Shown piece by piece: positions 47,701 through 56,500 of a DNA stretch of 64,000 bases. Made by a program: the position numbers and the translations under genes. Position 1 is the first letter of the stretch. Each line of letters opens with the position of its first letter. The DNA comes from Zonotrichia leucophrys gambelii (lineage: Eukaryota; Chordata; Aves; Passeriformes; Passerellidae). The notes below the pieces were generated by a model. That model searched no databases. It saw nothing but the letters and a program-made list of their open reading frames with translations, and had not been told where the DNA came from. The DNA is taken from contig NC_088188.1 in the NCBI RefSeq assembly GCF_028769735.1, positions 5,603,001 to 5,667,000 on the forward strand, given 5' to 3'.

Positions 47701-49705
47701 TCGCGCAGCAGGCAGTCCTTGTGCTGGGGGTCACACCTGGCTGCAGACAGGCTCGGCTTCTGCGAGGAAGGCTTGGCAGGAGAATCTTCTGAATTCTTTG
47801 GCTTGGCTGTATCAGACACATCACAAGTTGTTTTTGTAACAACACGGAGGAAATGTTGATGTTAGCTCTGCCTGGCAAGGTGGGAACAATCCCAGTGTGC
47901 TGGCAAAGCTTCAGAGCTGAAATTTATGACTTTTCTAAAAACCTTCCAACTTTACACTAGAATTTCCTAGATCTTAATTCTACTAGAAAAATATGACTAA
48001 ACCATGGTGAAAATTAATGTCTCCTTGCAGATTCCTCTGTTTTATCAATTTTTACGGGAATACATCCCCATCCCTTTTGTCTCCAAACACCAATCTGATG
48101 TCTTTGGCTCTGGGCAGTCTGGAGCTCCAGGTGTGTGTCAGGTCAGTCAGAGCTCACAGATGGATTGTCCTGCTGGCAGCTGCTCCTCAGGACAAGTTTT
48201 CCTTTCCATGAACACAACTGAGAATCCCTCAGCAGTTTTTTTCCAGATTTTGAGCTCCACATGGGATAACTTTATCCTACACCTTCAGTTTGGCTGGAAT
48301 GAGCCAATGGATACAGGGAGTTGGAGTCAGCCTGACAATGTGGGTCATGGCAGAACTTTTGTCTCCTAGGGAAAACTGGAAATCTAAACATCTTTCAAGA
48401 TGTTCTTTCAAGCCCTGACAGCTTTTGACAAACCAGAATTAAAAACCACTAAATCTGAGTAAAAACCTATAGATAACCTATAGATAAAAACCTACCAATC
48501 TGAGCCAAGCTAAAACACCTCTTGATGTTGAGATTAAAACAAACTGATTTCCCAGAACCAGTTTCTTAATTCTTACCAGAGAATCCAGAGAATTTCTTTG
48601 GTGGATCTTTTGTGGTCAGCTGTCCTGTGGCAGTGAGTTTTGCCTGCACTATCACCTTTTTCTTTGGAGTGCCTCCAGTCTTGGAATTGGCTTCTGGAAA
48701 GCAGAAAGGTTCAAAGAGGCAGTCAGGAATAATCTCATACATCCCTCACCATATTATGTAGCTTACAAAGCAAACAGCCTTAAAAGAAATAGGAGTTGGA
48801 GGAAAAAAAACCCCAGATGTTTATCAGATAACAGAAGTTAGAACAGTACGTAATATATTAAAGAGCATGGAAAATGGGGGAAATGGAAAATAACTGATGC
48901 TTCCTCATGGGTTTTAACTGCACATTAATTAAATCACCTGGGCCTTGTCCACAATCAGGTGTGACAAATGAAACAAGGAGTGTCACTGTAGAAGTGACCA
49001 TTTTTTCCCTTTCCTACATGGCTGAGACAGGGATTGGAGCAGCACCACACACTTTGTCCCTAAGCCACACAAATAAATCCATGAGGATTTCATGGCAAAG
49101 GCAAAGCTGGGTGACACCCTCTGGCATAACTTGAAAATAGGAAGAAAAGTTACCCTGGCACTACCTCAAGCCTCACCTGAGATGTACTTGTTGATTGTTT
49201 CTTTCTCCTCATCCTGCAGTTCTTCCCACCCCTCCAAATCTGTGATGTCTTCAATTTTCTTAGTGGTGGCCCGGGCCTTATCCAGCTTCTCAAAGATGCA
49301 CTTGACGTGGTACCACTCCTTCATGTCCCCTCCAGATTCGGTGAAAGGATTTGGAACAATCTTCCCAATGCGCACCATCCCCTTCACGATCTTCTCCTTG
49401 CACTTCTTGCAGCCCGCGGTGCCTCGCTTGGCATAGTCCACGCAGTAGCGCTGCTCCGCCATGTCCCCGGCAGCCGCGCAGGCTGAGCGCAGCCAGCTGC
49501 CCAACAGCAGCGACAGGGGAACCGCGGGCTGCGGGGATGGCACCGGGACAGGCTGGGACAGCAGCTGGCACCAGCACCCGCGGCTGGCTCCGGCACGGCG
49601 GGACAGCGGCCTGGACGCGGGGAGCTGTGGGCGAGGGCAGAACAGCGCTGTGCCCCTGCCGAGAGCGCGGGCAGCGTGTGACAGCGTCCTGCCGCCCGTG
49701 GGCAT
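35517..49705 (-). CDS. LIG3: LIG3, DNA ligase III (19 coding exons)
   Basis: ATP-dependent DNA ligase. The nuclear form works with XRCC1 in single-strand break and base excision repair, and the mitochondrial form maintains mitochondrial DNA. The 19 exons listed individually join in frame to 2943 nt, 980 residues plus stop (human 1009). Domains: 81-residue candidate mitochondrial presequence; PARP-like zinc finger (C99, C102, H133, C136); Lys-rich linker; DNA-binding domain about residues 240-440; nucleotidyltransferase with catalytic Lys494 in [30 protein letters not shown] in the OB fold; [14 protein letters not shown] motif VI; C-terminal BRCT (902-980) that in mammals binds XRCC1. The zinc finger plus BRCT arrangement separates it from LIG1 and LIG4. 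Start 49705 gives the mitochondrial form and 49462 the nuclear form. One intron uses a GC donor. No frameshift or stop was seen. Confidence 0.97.
35786..35861. repeat. Short tandem repeat (about 25 bp) interrupted by an LTR
   Basis: Three or so units of the type CATTCCTTGGAATGGGAATG(GACACAGG). A related unit (CTTTCCTTGGAATGGAAGTG) continues at 36258 on the far side of the LTR, so the LTR was inserted into this array. Confidence 0.75.
35862..36251 (+). mobile_element. Solitary LTR with 6-bp target-site duplication
   Basis: 390 bp beginning TGTCACGGAC and ending CACTGCTGCA, flanked on both sides by GACAGG (35856-35861 and 36252-36257). It contains a CCAAT-type box (GGCCAATCACAG, about 36020) and an AATAAA signal (about 36174), as expected of U3 and R. 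The sequence is of an LTR type I recall as abundant in songbird genomes; a 6-bp duplication fits class II (ERV-K-like) retroviruses. It lies in the last LIG3 intron, antisense to LIG3, 105 bp from exon 20 and 82 bp from exon 19. Confidence 0.85.
36333..36424 (-). CDS. LIG3: LIG3 exon 19
   Basis: 92 nt, phase 1 in and 0 out; residues 871-901, [20 protein letters not shown] then [11 protein letters not shown]. This is the basic, low-complexity linker before the BRCT domain, comparable to VGEKRKAADE of the human protein. Acceptor TTTTTAG, donor AAG/GTACAG. Confidence 0.93.
37026..37200 (-). CDS. LIG3: LIG3 exon 18
   Basis: 175 nt, phase 0 in and 1 out; residues 813-870. It starts [12 protein letters not shown], identical to the human junction, then a Ser/Gly/Glu- and Ser/Pro/Lys-rich linker of low conservation. 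Confidence 0.95.
37725..37894 (+). mobile_element. CR1 LINE 3' terminal fragment
   Basis: Truncated copy of the 3' end of CR1, recognised by CTGCCCAAGGAGGTGCTGGA, a TTGATGATCTCAAAATATCT stretch and the terminal ATTCTGTGATTCTGTG octamer repeats that end this family. It lies in the LIG3 intron between exons 18 and 17, antisense to LIG3. Confidence 0.75.
38151..38297 (-). CDS. LIG3: LIG3 exon 17 (ligase motif VI)
   Basis: 147 nt, phase 0; residues 764-812. It contains [20 protein letters not shown] and [14 protein letters not shown], the C-terminal part of the OB-fold domain with nucleotidyltransferase motif VI. The acceptor tract is only about 20 bp long before a minisatellite starts. Confidence 0.97.
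38319..39265. repeat. 29/30-bp minisatellite in LIG3 intron 16
   Basis: Units of the type GTCACACCCTGTGCTCCCTC+AGGAGCTGT (29 bp, or 30 with an extra C) repeat about 30 times. A block at about 38490-38690 is strongly diverged, and 39040-39160 contains units with deletions. It generates false frames of up to 419 codons in several phases. It begins 22 bp from the exon 17 boundary. Confidence 0.95.
39762..39836 (-). CDS. LIG3: LIG3 exon 16
   Basis: 75 nt, phase 0; residues 739-763, [20 protein letters not shown] then VPDPK. Part of the OB-fold domain, nearly identical to human. Donor AAG/GTAAGT. Confidence 0.96.
39837..40583 (-). other. LIG3: LIG3 intron 15, no feature recognised
   Basis: Ordinary intronic sequence with one T run at about 40108-40121. 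No repeat or RNA gene supported. Confidence 0.5.
40584..40726 (-). CDS. LIG3: LIG3 exon 15
   Basis: 143 nt, phase 1 in and 0 out; residues 691-738, [20 protein letters not shown] then [22 protein letters not shown]-fold core of the ligase, highly conserved. Confidence 0.97.
41031..41154 (-). CDS. LIG3: LIG3 exon 14 (motif V)
   Basis: 124 nt, phase 0 in and 1 out; residues 650-690, [20 protein letters not shown] then a segment ending [18 protein letters not shown] is nucleotidyltransferase motif V. The upstream intron has a GC donor. Confidence 0.97.
41407..41484 (-). CDS. LIG3: LIG3 exon 13 (motif IV)
   Basis: 78 nt, phase 0; residues 624-649, [20 protein letters not shown] then VLKDLK. EGLVLKD is motif IV with its conserved Lys. 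The exon ends AAG followed by GCAAGT, a non-canonical GC donor; only this boundary keeps the frame into GNYEPGK. Confidence 0.95.
42379..42466 (-). CDS. LIG3: LIG3 exon 12
   Basis: 88 nt, completes a split Arg codon, phase 0 out; residues 594-623, [20 protein letters not shown] then LFSEMKHVT. Nucleotidyltransferase domain. Confidence 0.96.
42874..42953 (-). CDS. LIG3: LIG3 exon 11 (motif IIIa)
   Basis: 80 nt, phase 0 in and 2 out; residues 568-593, [20 protein letters not shown] then [15 protein letters not shown] is motif IIIa. Confidence 0.97.
42954..43689 (-). other. LIG3: LIG3 intron 10, no feature recognised
   Basis: About 740 bp of AT-rich intron; nothing supported. Confidence 0.5.
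43690..43821 (-). CDS. LIG3: LIG3 exon 10 (motif III)
   Basis: 132 nt, phase 0; residues 524-567, [20 protein letters not shown] then [30 protein letters not shown] is motif III; its acidic residues bind the metal in the family. Confidence 0.97.
44230..44385 (-). CDS. LIG3: LIG3 exon 9 (catalytic lysine)
   Basis: 156 nt, phase 0; residues 472-523. It contains [20 protein letters not shown]; Lys494 of KYDG is the residue that becomes adenylated in this family (residue 413 counted from the nuclear start). It ends [11 protein letters not shown] before GTAAGC. Confidence 0.98.
44855..45060. repeat. Tandem repeat, about 3 units of 73 bp
   Basis: GATTAAACAACCCTGA (first copy GAATTAAACAACCC...) recurs at about 44856, 44916 and 44983, each followed by CACTGC/CACTGT-CCTGGCTCCTGA and CTCCCAGATGGGG-type sequence. 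In LIG3 intron 8. Confidence 0.75.
45094..45262 (-). CDS. LIG3: LIG3 exon 8
   Basis: 169 nt, completes a split Val codon, phase 0 out; residues 415-471, [20 protein letters not shown] then VVERVL...[10 protein letters not shown]. End of the DNA-binding domain and link to the catalytic core. Confidence 0.97.
45353..45430 (-). CDS. LIG3: LIG3 exon 7
   Basis: 78 nt, phase 2 in and 2 out; [20 protein letters not shown] then AGAKH. The donor is GT/GTAAGT. Too short for most open-frame scans but clearly homologous to the human [20 protein letters not shown]. Confidence 0.96.
45431..46052 (-). other. LIG3: LIG3 intron 6, no feature recognised
   Basis: About 620 bp of intron without repeats or exons that I can support. 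Confidence 0.5.
46053..46219 (-). CDS. LIG3: LIG3 exon 6
   Basis: 167 nt, phase 0 in and 2 out; residues 334-388, [20 protein letters not shown] then [23 protein letters not shown]-binding domain. Confidence 0.97.
46220..47080 (-). other. LIG3: LIG3 intron 5, no feature recognised
   Basis: About 860 bp of intron; nothing supported beyond ordinary sequence. Confidence 0.5.
47081..47232 (-). CDS. LIG3: LIG3 exon 5
   Basis: 152 nt, phase 1 in and 0 out; residues 283-333, [20 protein letters not shown] then [23 protein letters not shown]-binding domain. The acceptor tract is an unusually long T-rich run (about 47236-47265). Confidence 0.97.
47606..47806 (-). CDS. LIG3: LIG3 exon 4
   Basis: 201 nt, phase 1 in and 1 out; [20 protein letters not shown] linker then [20 protein letters not shown] and [14 protein letters not shown]. 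Start of the DNA-binding domain. Confidence 0.97.
47807..48576 (-). other. LIG3: LIG3 intron 3, no feature recognised
   Basis: About 770 bp, no repeat or exon supported. Confidence 0.5.
48577..48693 (-). CDS. LIG3: LIG3 exon 3
   Basis: 117 nt, phase 1 in and 1 out; residues 177-215 (first codon split): [20 protein letters not shown] then [19 protein letters not shown]. Linker between the zinc finger and the DNA-binding domain. No open-frame scan of usual length would show it; it was found by matching TPKKK...VQAKLT and KFSGFS of the human protein and by its splice sites. Confidence 0.94.
48694..49176 (-). other. LIG3: LIG3 intron 2, no feature recognised
   Basis: About 480 bp, ordinary intronic sequence. 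Confidence 0.5.
49177..49705 (-). CDS. LIG3: LIG3 exon 2 (mitochondrial presequence, both start codons, zinc finger)
   Basis: It encodes residues 1-176 plus one base. The upstream ATG (49705-49703) begins [18 protein letters not shown], an 81-residue stretch with nine Arg and no acidic residue before Asp81, as in mitochondrial targeting peptides. The internal ATG (49462-49460) begins [20 protein letters not shown], the nuclear form. Human LIG3 has the same layout with an 87-residue presequence. The frame stays open further upstream to an ATG at 49849, but that extension is acidic in places and probably intronic: a CGCAG acceptor candidate lies at 49725. Donor CAG/GTGAGG. Confidence 0.93.
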
Positions 49706-50420
49706 CCAGTCCGTGCGGAGGGTGCTGCGAGCGACACACGGGACACTGAGCACCCTCTGCCGGCCCCAGCCCTCTGCCTCCCCCACGGCACCCGCTCCGC
49801 AGCGGCCTCCATGGCCCTCGCTCCGCCGCCCCACACCCCGCGCCCTCACGGCCCCCTCATCGCTCCCAGGCCCGCTCCCGCTCCAGCCTCCCCCCGAGGC
49901 CGCTTTCCCGCCCTGCCCGCCCTGGCCCGACCACCGGCTCCTCCCGCCGCAGCAGGCCCCAGGGCGCCCCTCCGCCGCTCACCGAGCTCCTCACGGTGCC
50001 GCCATCCCGTCCCCTGTCCCGTCCGGACCCCGGGACCCCCCCCCCAGCCCCTCAGGCCGGGGCCGCCGCCTCAGCCGCCGCCGGGACACGAGCGCGCCAG
50101 CCCGGCTTCCGTAGGGCCACGCGCGGGCGCGCGGCGCACCGGGCCCCGCCCCTTCCGCCCGAACAGCGGCTGAGGGGCGGGCGCGCGCAGGCCACGCCCA
50201 TCGTGCCGCCTAGCCCCGCCCCCAGCACGCGCCGGGAGCGTTTTCCCGCCTCGGGCGCGGCCGAGGCGGCGCCGGGAGCGCGCCCGGGGCCAGGGAGGGT
50301 CCGTGCCCTGAGGCAGCACCGGGAGCGTGCTCGCGGCCGGGGCGACTCCGTGTCTCGGGGCGGCTCTGGATCAGTGCCTGGGGCCAGGGAAGGTTGGCAC
50401 TGGATCCGTGCCCTGAGGCG
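49500..50420. promoter_or_regulatory. LIG3: CpG island, LIG3 promoter region
   Basis: Strongly GC- and CpG-rich stretch covering LIG3 exon 2 and sequence upstream. Several GC boxes (GGGGCGGG type at about 50173-50180 and GCCCCGCCC types near 50148 and 50213) lie upstream of the candidate first exon. No TATA box was seen, as is common for housekeeping repair genes. Confidence 0.7.
49983..50040 (-). other. LIG3: Candidate non-coding exon 1 of LIG3
   Basis: A consensus donor GCTCG/GTGAGC lies at 49983/49982 on the minus strand, 258 bp before the candidate acceptor at 49725. Just upstream is GGGATGGCGGCAC (about 49998-50010), a YY1-type motif often found at the start of housekeeping transcripts. 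The motif also contains a 5-codon uORF (ATG at 50005, TGA at 49991). The 5' limit is arbitrary. Human LIG3 also has a non-coding exon 1. Confidence 0.4.
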
Positions 50421-50720
50421 GCGCCGGGACAGCAATAGGGGCCAGGGAGGGTCTGTGCCTTGAGGCGGGACTGGGACCAGGATCAAAGCTGGCGCCGGGT
50501 CCTCGCCCTGGGACAATGGAGAGTTCCCCCTCCGTGAGATGATGGAGGGATTGTGCCCTGAGCTGGCAACAGGACAGTGTCTGGGGTGATGGAGGAACTG
50601 TGCCCTGCGGTAGCTCCAGTCTGTGCCATGGGGCAGTGGGGGTTCTGCACCCCGAGGCAATGCGGGGTCTCTGCCCTCAGGTGGTCCCAGCTCCGTTCCG
50701 TGAGGTGATGGTTGGTCCCC
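50300..50720. repeat. Degenerate tandem repeat of about 48 bp
   Basis: A core of the type CCGTGCCCTGAGGC(A/G)GC recurs at about 50301, 50348, 50406, 50453, 50501, 50551, 50598, 50644 and 50693, i.e. every 46-58 bp, with strong divergence between units. Because 48 is a multiple of three, one minus-strand frame stays open for 245 codons, which is a repeat artefact. CpG content falls along the array, away from LIG3. Confidence 0.75.
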
Positions 50721-52595
50721 ACCACAGGGGTGACTGCACTGCAGCAGTGTGCCTTGCCATGAGGTGATGATGTATTCCCAACCTCCCAAAGAGGGCTTTT
50801 CCAGAGCACTGCACCAAGCCTAAGCTCTGTTTCTGGCTGCACCACACTGGCTCACCAAGAGCACTCACCAACAGGTTTGAAGTGCTGTTGGATCACCTGG
50901 CCACAGAAATGGTCCCTCCAAGAGTTCTAACACTGTGTTTGTGCACTGAGCCACTGCCTTATCCCCAGCCTCATGAAGCTGCCCCTTCAGGAGTGCTGTG
51001 CCACGTTGGTGCAGGTTTGAGATGCTGCCATGTAACCCCACATTTCTCTTCACAGAGAAAAGCAAGGCACAATTCTTCCCAAGAATATTTCTGGGATTCG
51101 CATTCTCTGAACCTCAGAGAAAGAAAACACAATTCTTATCATTTGCTGTGCCTGTGTTTGTGCAAAAGTTGAATGCAATATGGAGATTGTTTACCCAAAG
51201 CCATGGTGTTTTGTTTCCTTGGCTTATCAGGGCCAAGTGTGTGTCTGAGTCAGGACTGTTGGGTGACAGTCATGAGATTCAGAGCAGTTATGTGCAGAGT
51301 AGATTCAGTTTTAGATGTACAGAATAATAAAGTAATTAATTAGCCTTCCGATATCAATGGAGTCAGATGCATCATTCTCTCCTTATCCCTGAAAATTCAA
51401 TACTGCCATGTCACCTGGGCCCTCAATACCTGCACAGGCCTGCAGTGCTACCCTGTAACCTCCTGAAATTGTCCTTTGCACTGTGTTTGTGTGGGTTTGA
51501 GGTGCTGCTGCACCACTCCAGGCTCCTGAACACAGCCCTTCATCCCAGTCCAGGTAACACACACCTGCAGGTGGCTCTCTGCTGGTGCCACCCACCCCTG
51601 TTCCTCTGATGGAATTGCTGTTGTGCTGTGCCAGGAGGCTGCTGGGGAGGCTGGGATGGATGCAGCACACAGCTCCACTGGATTCCTGCCTTCATCCATG
51701 GAGAGGATGCTGTGTGGGTTGACATGGCCAAGTCTCTGACCTGCTTTGCTGTACCTCAAAGGCAGAGTATGAGAAATAAGGTACAGGATTTGCTTCCCCA
51801 GCCACATATCTGTCTTTTTGTTGGCCTCCAGCTGGCTGCAAAGCAAGCCACAGGCAGTCTTCTCTTCTTCCCAGCACATCAAACAAACCACATTGTTTGG
51901 AGCTGGGAGTGAGTGTAACAATTGTGCCTGGTCACAGAACTGGGATGAAATCTGACACAGGCATTCCTGATCACTGGGACCTGGCTGTGAACAGACAGTC
52001 TGCATTCATTTGCAATATTTCACATTGCAGTATTTACTCACAGACAATGCATTCATTCAATCCATGATCTCAAGATGGAAATGCACCTTCAAGATGAAAA
52101 ATCACAGCCCAGAAGTGGAGGAAACCCCAAAACCAAAGAGACAAACAAGCTCCCCCAACCAAATCCAACTGGGAGCTTTGGGTCTCAGAAGAGAAATTGC
52201 AGAAAGATTCAGAGGGGTCTTCCTGCTATGGACTTTATGTGGCAGGCACCAGACCACCACCACACTGCAGATTTTTGGCTGAGTGCATTCAGCTCCAAGA
52301 CCATGCATTTGGCTGACTTAGATTAAAATTTTCATGTGATTTAATTTTTACTATTTCAGATTGCTTTGAGAAATGATTTACAGAACCAGCAGTGACTGGG
52401 TGCAAGGGTTTGTATGAACACTGAGCTTTTAGAGGGGAAGAAAACAAAACTCAAGTAAAGATGAGGTGTAAGATGCTGTGATGTGCAGTGTTCAGACAGA
52501 GCCTGCTGGGAGCACAGAATTCATGGTGAGATCTCCCATTCCTTGGTGAAAGAGATGGAAAGGCAAGGGCTGACGGGGCAGCACATCATGATCAG

Positions 52596-52756
52596 GTTAA
52601 AATAATATATAATAAATAATAATATGTAATAAATAATAATATGTAATAAATAATAATAATATATAATAAATAATAATTATAATAAATAATAATATGTAAT
52701 CAATAATATGTAATAAATAATAATATATAATAATTATAATAAATAATAATTAATAA
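52596..52756. repeat. AAT-rich microsatellite
   Basis: Compound AATAAT, ATATAATAAAT and ATGTAATAAAT repeat of about 160 bp. Confidence 0.9.
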
Positions 52757-53287
52757 GGCAGCTGAGCAACCTGGCAGTGGTGGGATCTGCTGCCCTAACT
52801 CTCTGTAAAATGAGCTAAACTCATTTCAGCAGATGACTAAAGGCAGAGCCTTCAGTCAGCAGAGAAACATTTCAGAGGCCCCAGTGAGGGTGAGATGGAT
52901 TGCTCCTGGTTCTTTTCAGCCTGCAGGAGGTTTGGATGGCAGCAGGGACAGGAGGGGAGTAGAGGCTGCCCCTCTGCAGAGTGCTGCAGGGACTGGAGAT
53001 GGATGGCCCGGCACTGAGAGATGCAGCGAGCACAGGCAGGTGGCAGAAGGCTGCCACGAGAAACTGGGAGTTTTAGATAAATTTCCTCTCTGAGAAACAC
53101 ACACACAACTGCTGTTTGGTTGTTTTGGAGAGGCCTGGGAATAACAGCAGCAAAGCTGGTGCGCTGTTAATGCCAGCTCTCCTCCTCTAGAGCAGGAGAT
53201 GAAGACTCTGCAGCCTGGAGCGTTAATTCTGCTGATTTTCTAATGTGGCTCCAAAGGAATTGGTGGAAAATTGAATCATGCTTCTTC

Positions 53288-53520
53288 ATAGAATCCCAGA
53301 ATGGTTTGGGTTGGAAAGGACCTGAAAACTCATCCCAGGTTACTCCAAGACCTGTCCAACCCAGCCTGGAATGCTTCCAAGGATGGGGCAGCCACAGCTT
53401 CTCTGTGCACCCTGTGCCAGGACCTCCCCACCCTCACAGGGAACAATTTTTTCCCAATAGTTGCTGTAAATCTACCCTCTTTCAGTTTGATTTTATCATC
53501 TTTTTTGTGGCTAACAGCTC
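53288..53520 (-). mobile_element. CR1 LINE 3' fragment, minus orientation
   Basis: Starts with CATAGAATCCCAGAATGGTT, the complement of the CR1 3' end, then TTGGGTTGGAAAGGACCTGA, a CCCAGCCTGGAATGCTTCCA segment, GGATGGGGCAGCCACAGCTT and TCTACCCTCTTTCAGTTTGA. These are diagnostic of bird CR1. 5'-truncated as usual. Confidence 0.92.
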
Positions 53521-56500
53521 TGAGATGCCATTAAGAAGTGATAAGAAATTTCAAATGGCCTGATTTTTTGGTCATTGCTCCTAAATGTTCCCTGCAAGCA
53601 CGTTGTTCCCCTAAAATTGCAATGTGAATCCACTGTTCTTATTGTGGGTGGGAAAGTTTGTGAGGGGAATAATTAAAATTACTTTGGGTTTTAGTGTCTT
53701 GTTGAAATAAACTCCTCCAGCTCCCCCTTTGGCCAGATGTACCTTCCAACAGCTGTGAGCAGAACAATATATCCAGTGAATGTATCCACAAAACCACAGG
53801 ACACTGAGTTCACTGAGGGAAAACCAGGAGACAAATCAGGGAGAAATCACTGCTGGAGTCTCCCTTGGTAGCAAATACTGGAATTGCTGAGCTGAGCTTC
53901 TTTACATAATGTGCTCTCTATGTAAAAGGCAGCAGTGACAGAGCAGCAGAGAGCCCCCAGGAAAGCAGAACTCTGTTTTAAGTAGTTTATTCCACTAATA
54001 CCAAGAAGATAATGCCCCAAAAAGTCAGATTTAAATGTTTAAGTCTGTCCTTGCTTAAGTAAAGAGGCCATCAGGAGTTCTGTCAGGAATTAAGATATAT
54101 ATGAAATCAAAATAATGGTCTCAAGTTTTGCTTTTGGGGTTTTTCCTCAGTGTTAAGAGGCAAAAAATTCCAAATGTAGCTTCATCTTAAACTAGGGTTG
54201 GAAATAGTTCATAAAAAAAGGTTCACCTTGTCCACATCTTCTAGGGATATCTTAAATTAATGGAATTTGAGCTAAAATTAAAATTTCCTTGCAAGACTTC
54301 TGTCAGAGTTATATTCCAATGAATCCAATCTTCTTGGTATTGAGAAAATGTCTGGAATCTCACTAAAATCAAATAAAAGGAGGGAGATATTTAGAATTTT
54401 AATAACCCCAATGAACAAATATATCTCCCTCTCTGGCTGCTAAAGAAGATACTGAATCTGTACATGCGGTTTTATTAAAATACAAGCGATAAGAGAAATG
54501 GAAAAGATTATAGGAAACAGACATATATACACAAAATACATTTGGCAAAAAGGGAAGGCATGTCAGTTAAATAACAGATCAAGAAGTCATGTAAAATGGA
54601 TTTGTGGAGCTCAGTATTAGTCACTTATTTGCATTTATGTTCGTGGGTGAGTCTGACTTTAGGAAGGGCTTGGAAAGGAGAAGCTCCATGGTCCAGTCTG
54701 AAGGGATTTGCATTGTTTTGGTTGGAGATGTGACTTGCAAGGCTTTCTTCTGCCTTGTGTGGGGTGAAAAGTTGGAGCTGGGTATAGCAGGAATTAAATC
54801 TCTTACAAGCCTCTTTCTGCTCCCTCAGTTTGATGGGGAAAGGGGAGAATATAACCTGTTGTCAGTTTAAAAAATAATTTGCTGTTCTTCATGTCCCAGC
54901 TCTGGGAACAGTGAGAGGGACTGGATGTGATCTAAGGTGTAACAGTGAGAATTTGAGGAAATCTCAGAGGAACAGCTGTTCCCTGCTGCAGGGCATGGAC
55001 CAGGTGTTCCCAAAGAAATTCACCTTTCCTTCCCTCCTGTTCTGCTCTCCAGGGCCTGCCGTGATTCAGCGCCTGTGACACAGAGCCACGGAGCTCCTCT
55101 GCATCCCTGCTCCCATTGCAGTGACATCCCTGCCTAGGGCAGTGACAAAAAGATGACAATGAATGTGGTGTTATCCTAAAATTGGTCTCTGCAGCCCTCT
55201 GTGGAGGAGACAGTTTTGGAATGTGAACTTTGTCCTTTCATCCAAACATGGCATAAGTCTGTCTCTGCCCTCCCTCTCACTACATCTCAGCTGTCTTTTT
55301 GAGGGAAAATTTTGACATTTGCTGCATGGACATTAGGAATATCAGAGTGCAGAAAAACAAATGGGGAATTTGTCATTTCTAGTGCAGATTGCCCAAAGAG
55401 TCATTTAACAGCCACCAAAATAAAAATGTGTCAGATATTTCCAAAGGCACTGAGGAGATGCTCATGCTCATTTGCTATTAATACTAATGAGAAGTGAGTG
55501 TCCAAATCACTTGGACAGGTTTTGGAAAATCTCAGCTAGATGCATGTCTTCCTGGAGGAAATTACATTTGACAGGAGGCTTCTGATGCAGGGAGAAGAAG
55601 GGCATTGGAGGCCACGCTCTGAATTCTTTCTATTTCAGTTCAGGAATCTGCCAAACGTGTGTTAGACACAGAGCTGGTACCTGCACCTCTATTCTGCTGG
55701 CACCTAATAGAATATCCTTTATTTTTCTGCTTGCTGCATATGCTGTTAAATTAGATAGAGGTATTTGCAAGGTGAATGACAAGTGTAATTGGCTATAAAT
55801 GCTCCATTTAGAGAGATTGCAAACTATGTTTAAGTTACACCCAAGTGCACCTGTACTTGAGATGCAAAGTCATTCAGCTCCCACAGCACCTTCATTATAA
55901 CCATACTTCATCCTCCCACACAAATAGATCCTCAGGAAAATAATTTCTCCCCAAATGTACATCTGCTGCGAATTATCCTGGCATCATTACACATGCCAGG
56001 GTAGTGAACACAAATCTTATCCTCTGGGGTGGTGCTGATTGAAAGATGACACCTAATTTTGGAAAACAAAGGAAATTTAAAATAAAAGCTTGGCAGATAT
56101 TTTTTGGGGGGAGTTTGTTTCAGAGCATTTCCCAAATTAATTTGTCATTTCTGTTTGCCAGGAGAGGATTTTTTTCAAAATTTTAATTGAAAATTTTAGC
56201 TGTGAATACTTTAGAATTAAATTGAAACCACAGTTGATTATTTTTAAGTGACCTTGTCAGGCAATGACTGTTGCTAAAACCAGAGATCATTCTGATACCA
56301 TTCTTTGACACATCCGAAATAATTTCAGAAAATCATTGATGTTTTCAGGACAGACTATAAAAGATTTTTTGTTTTTATTTTGGAAAGCCTTCAAGGCTAT
56401 TAAAAGGATATTTTTAAATGCAAACAGCATTTTATTAAAACACTTTCAGTCCTGCAAAGGAACACTTGTGACTGGGAAGAAAATTATTCAATTAACCAGT

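Noticed and set aside
49706..49849. Extension of LIG3 to the in-frame ATG at 49849
   Set aside because: It adds acidic residues unlike a targeting peptide and crosses a plausible splice acceptor at 49725; the presequence length from 49705 already matches the mammalian protein.
50052..50789. 245-codon minus-strand frame upstream of LIG3
   Set aside because: It is kept open by a degenerate 48-bp repeat (multiple of three) and GC-rich DNA; no domain, and no Kozak or splice support.
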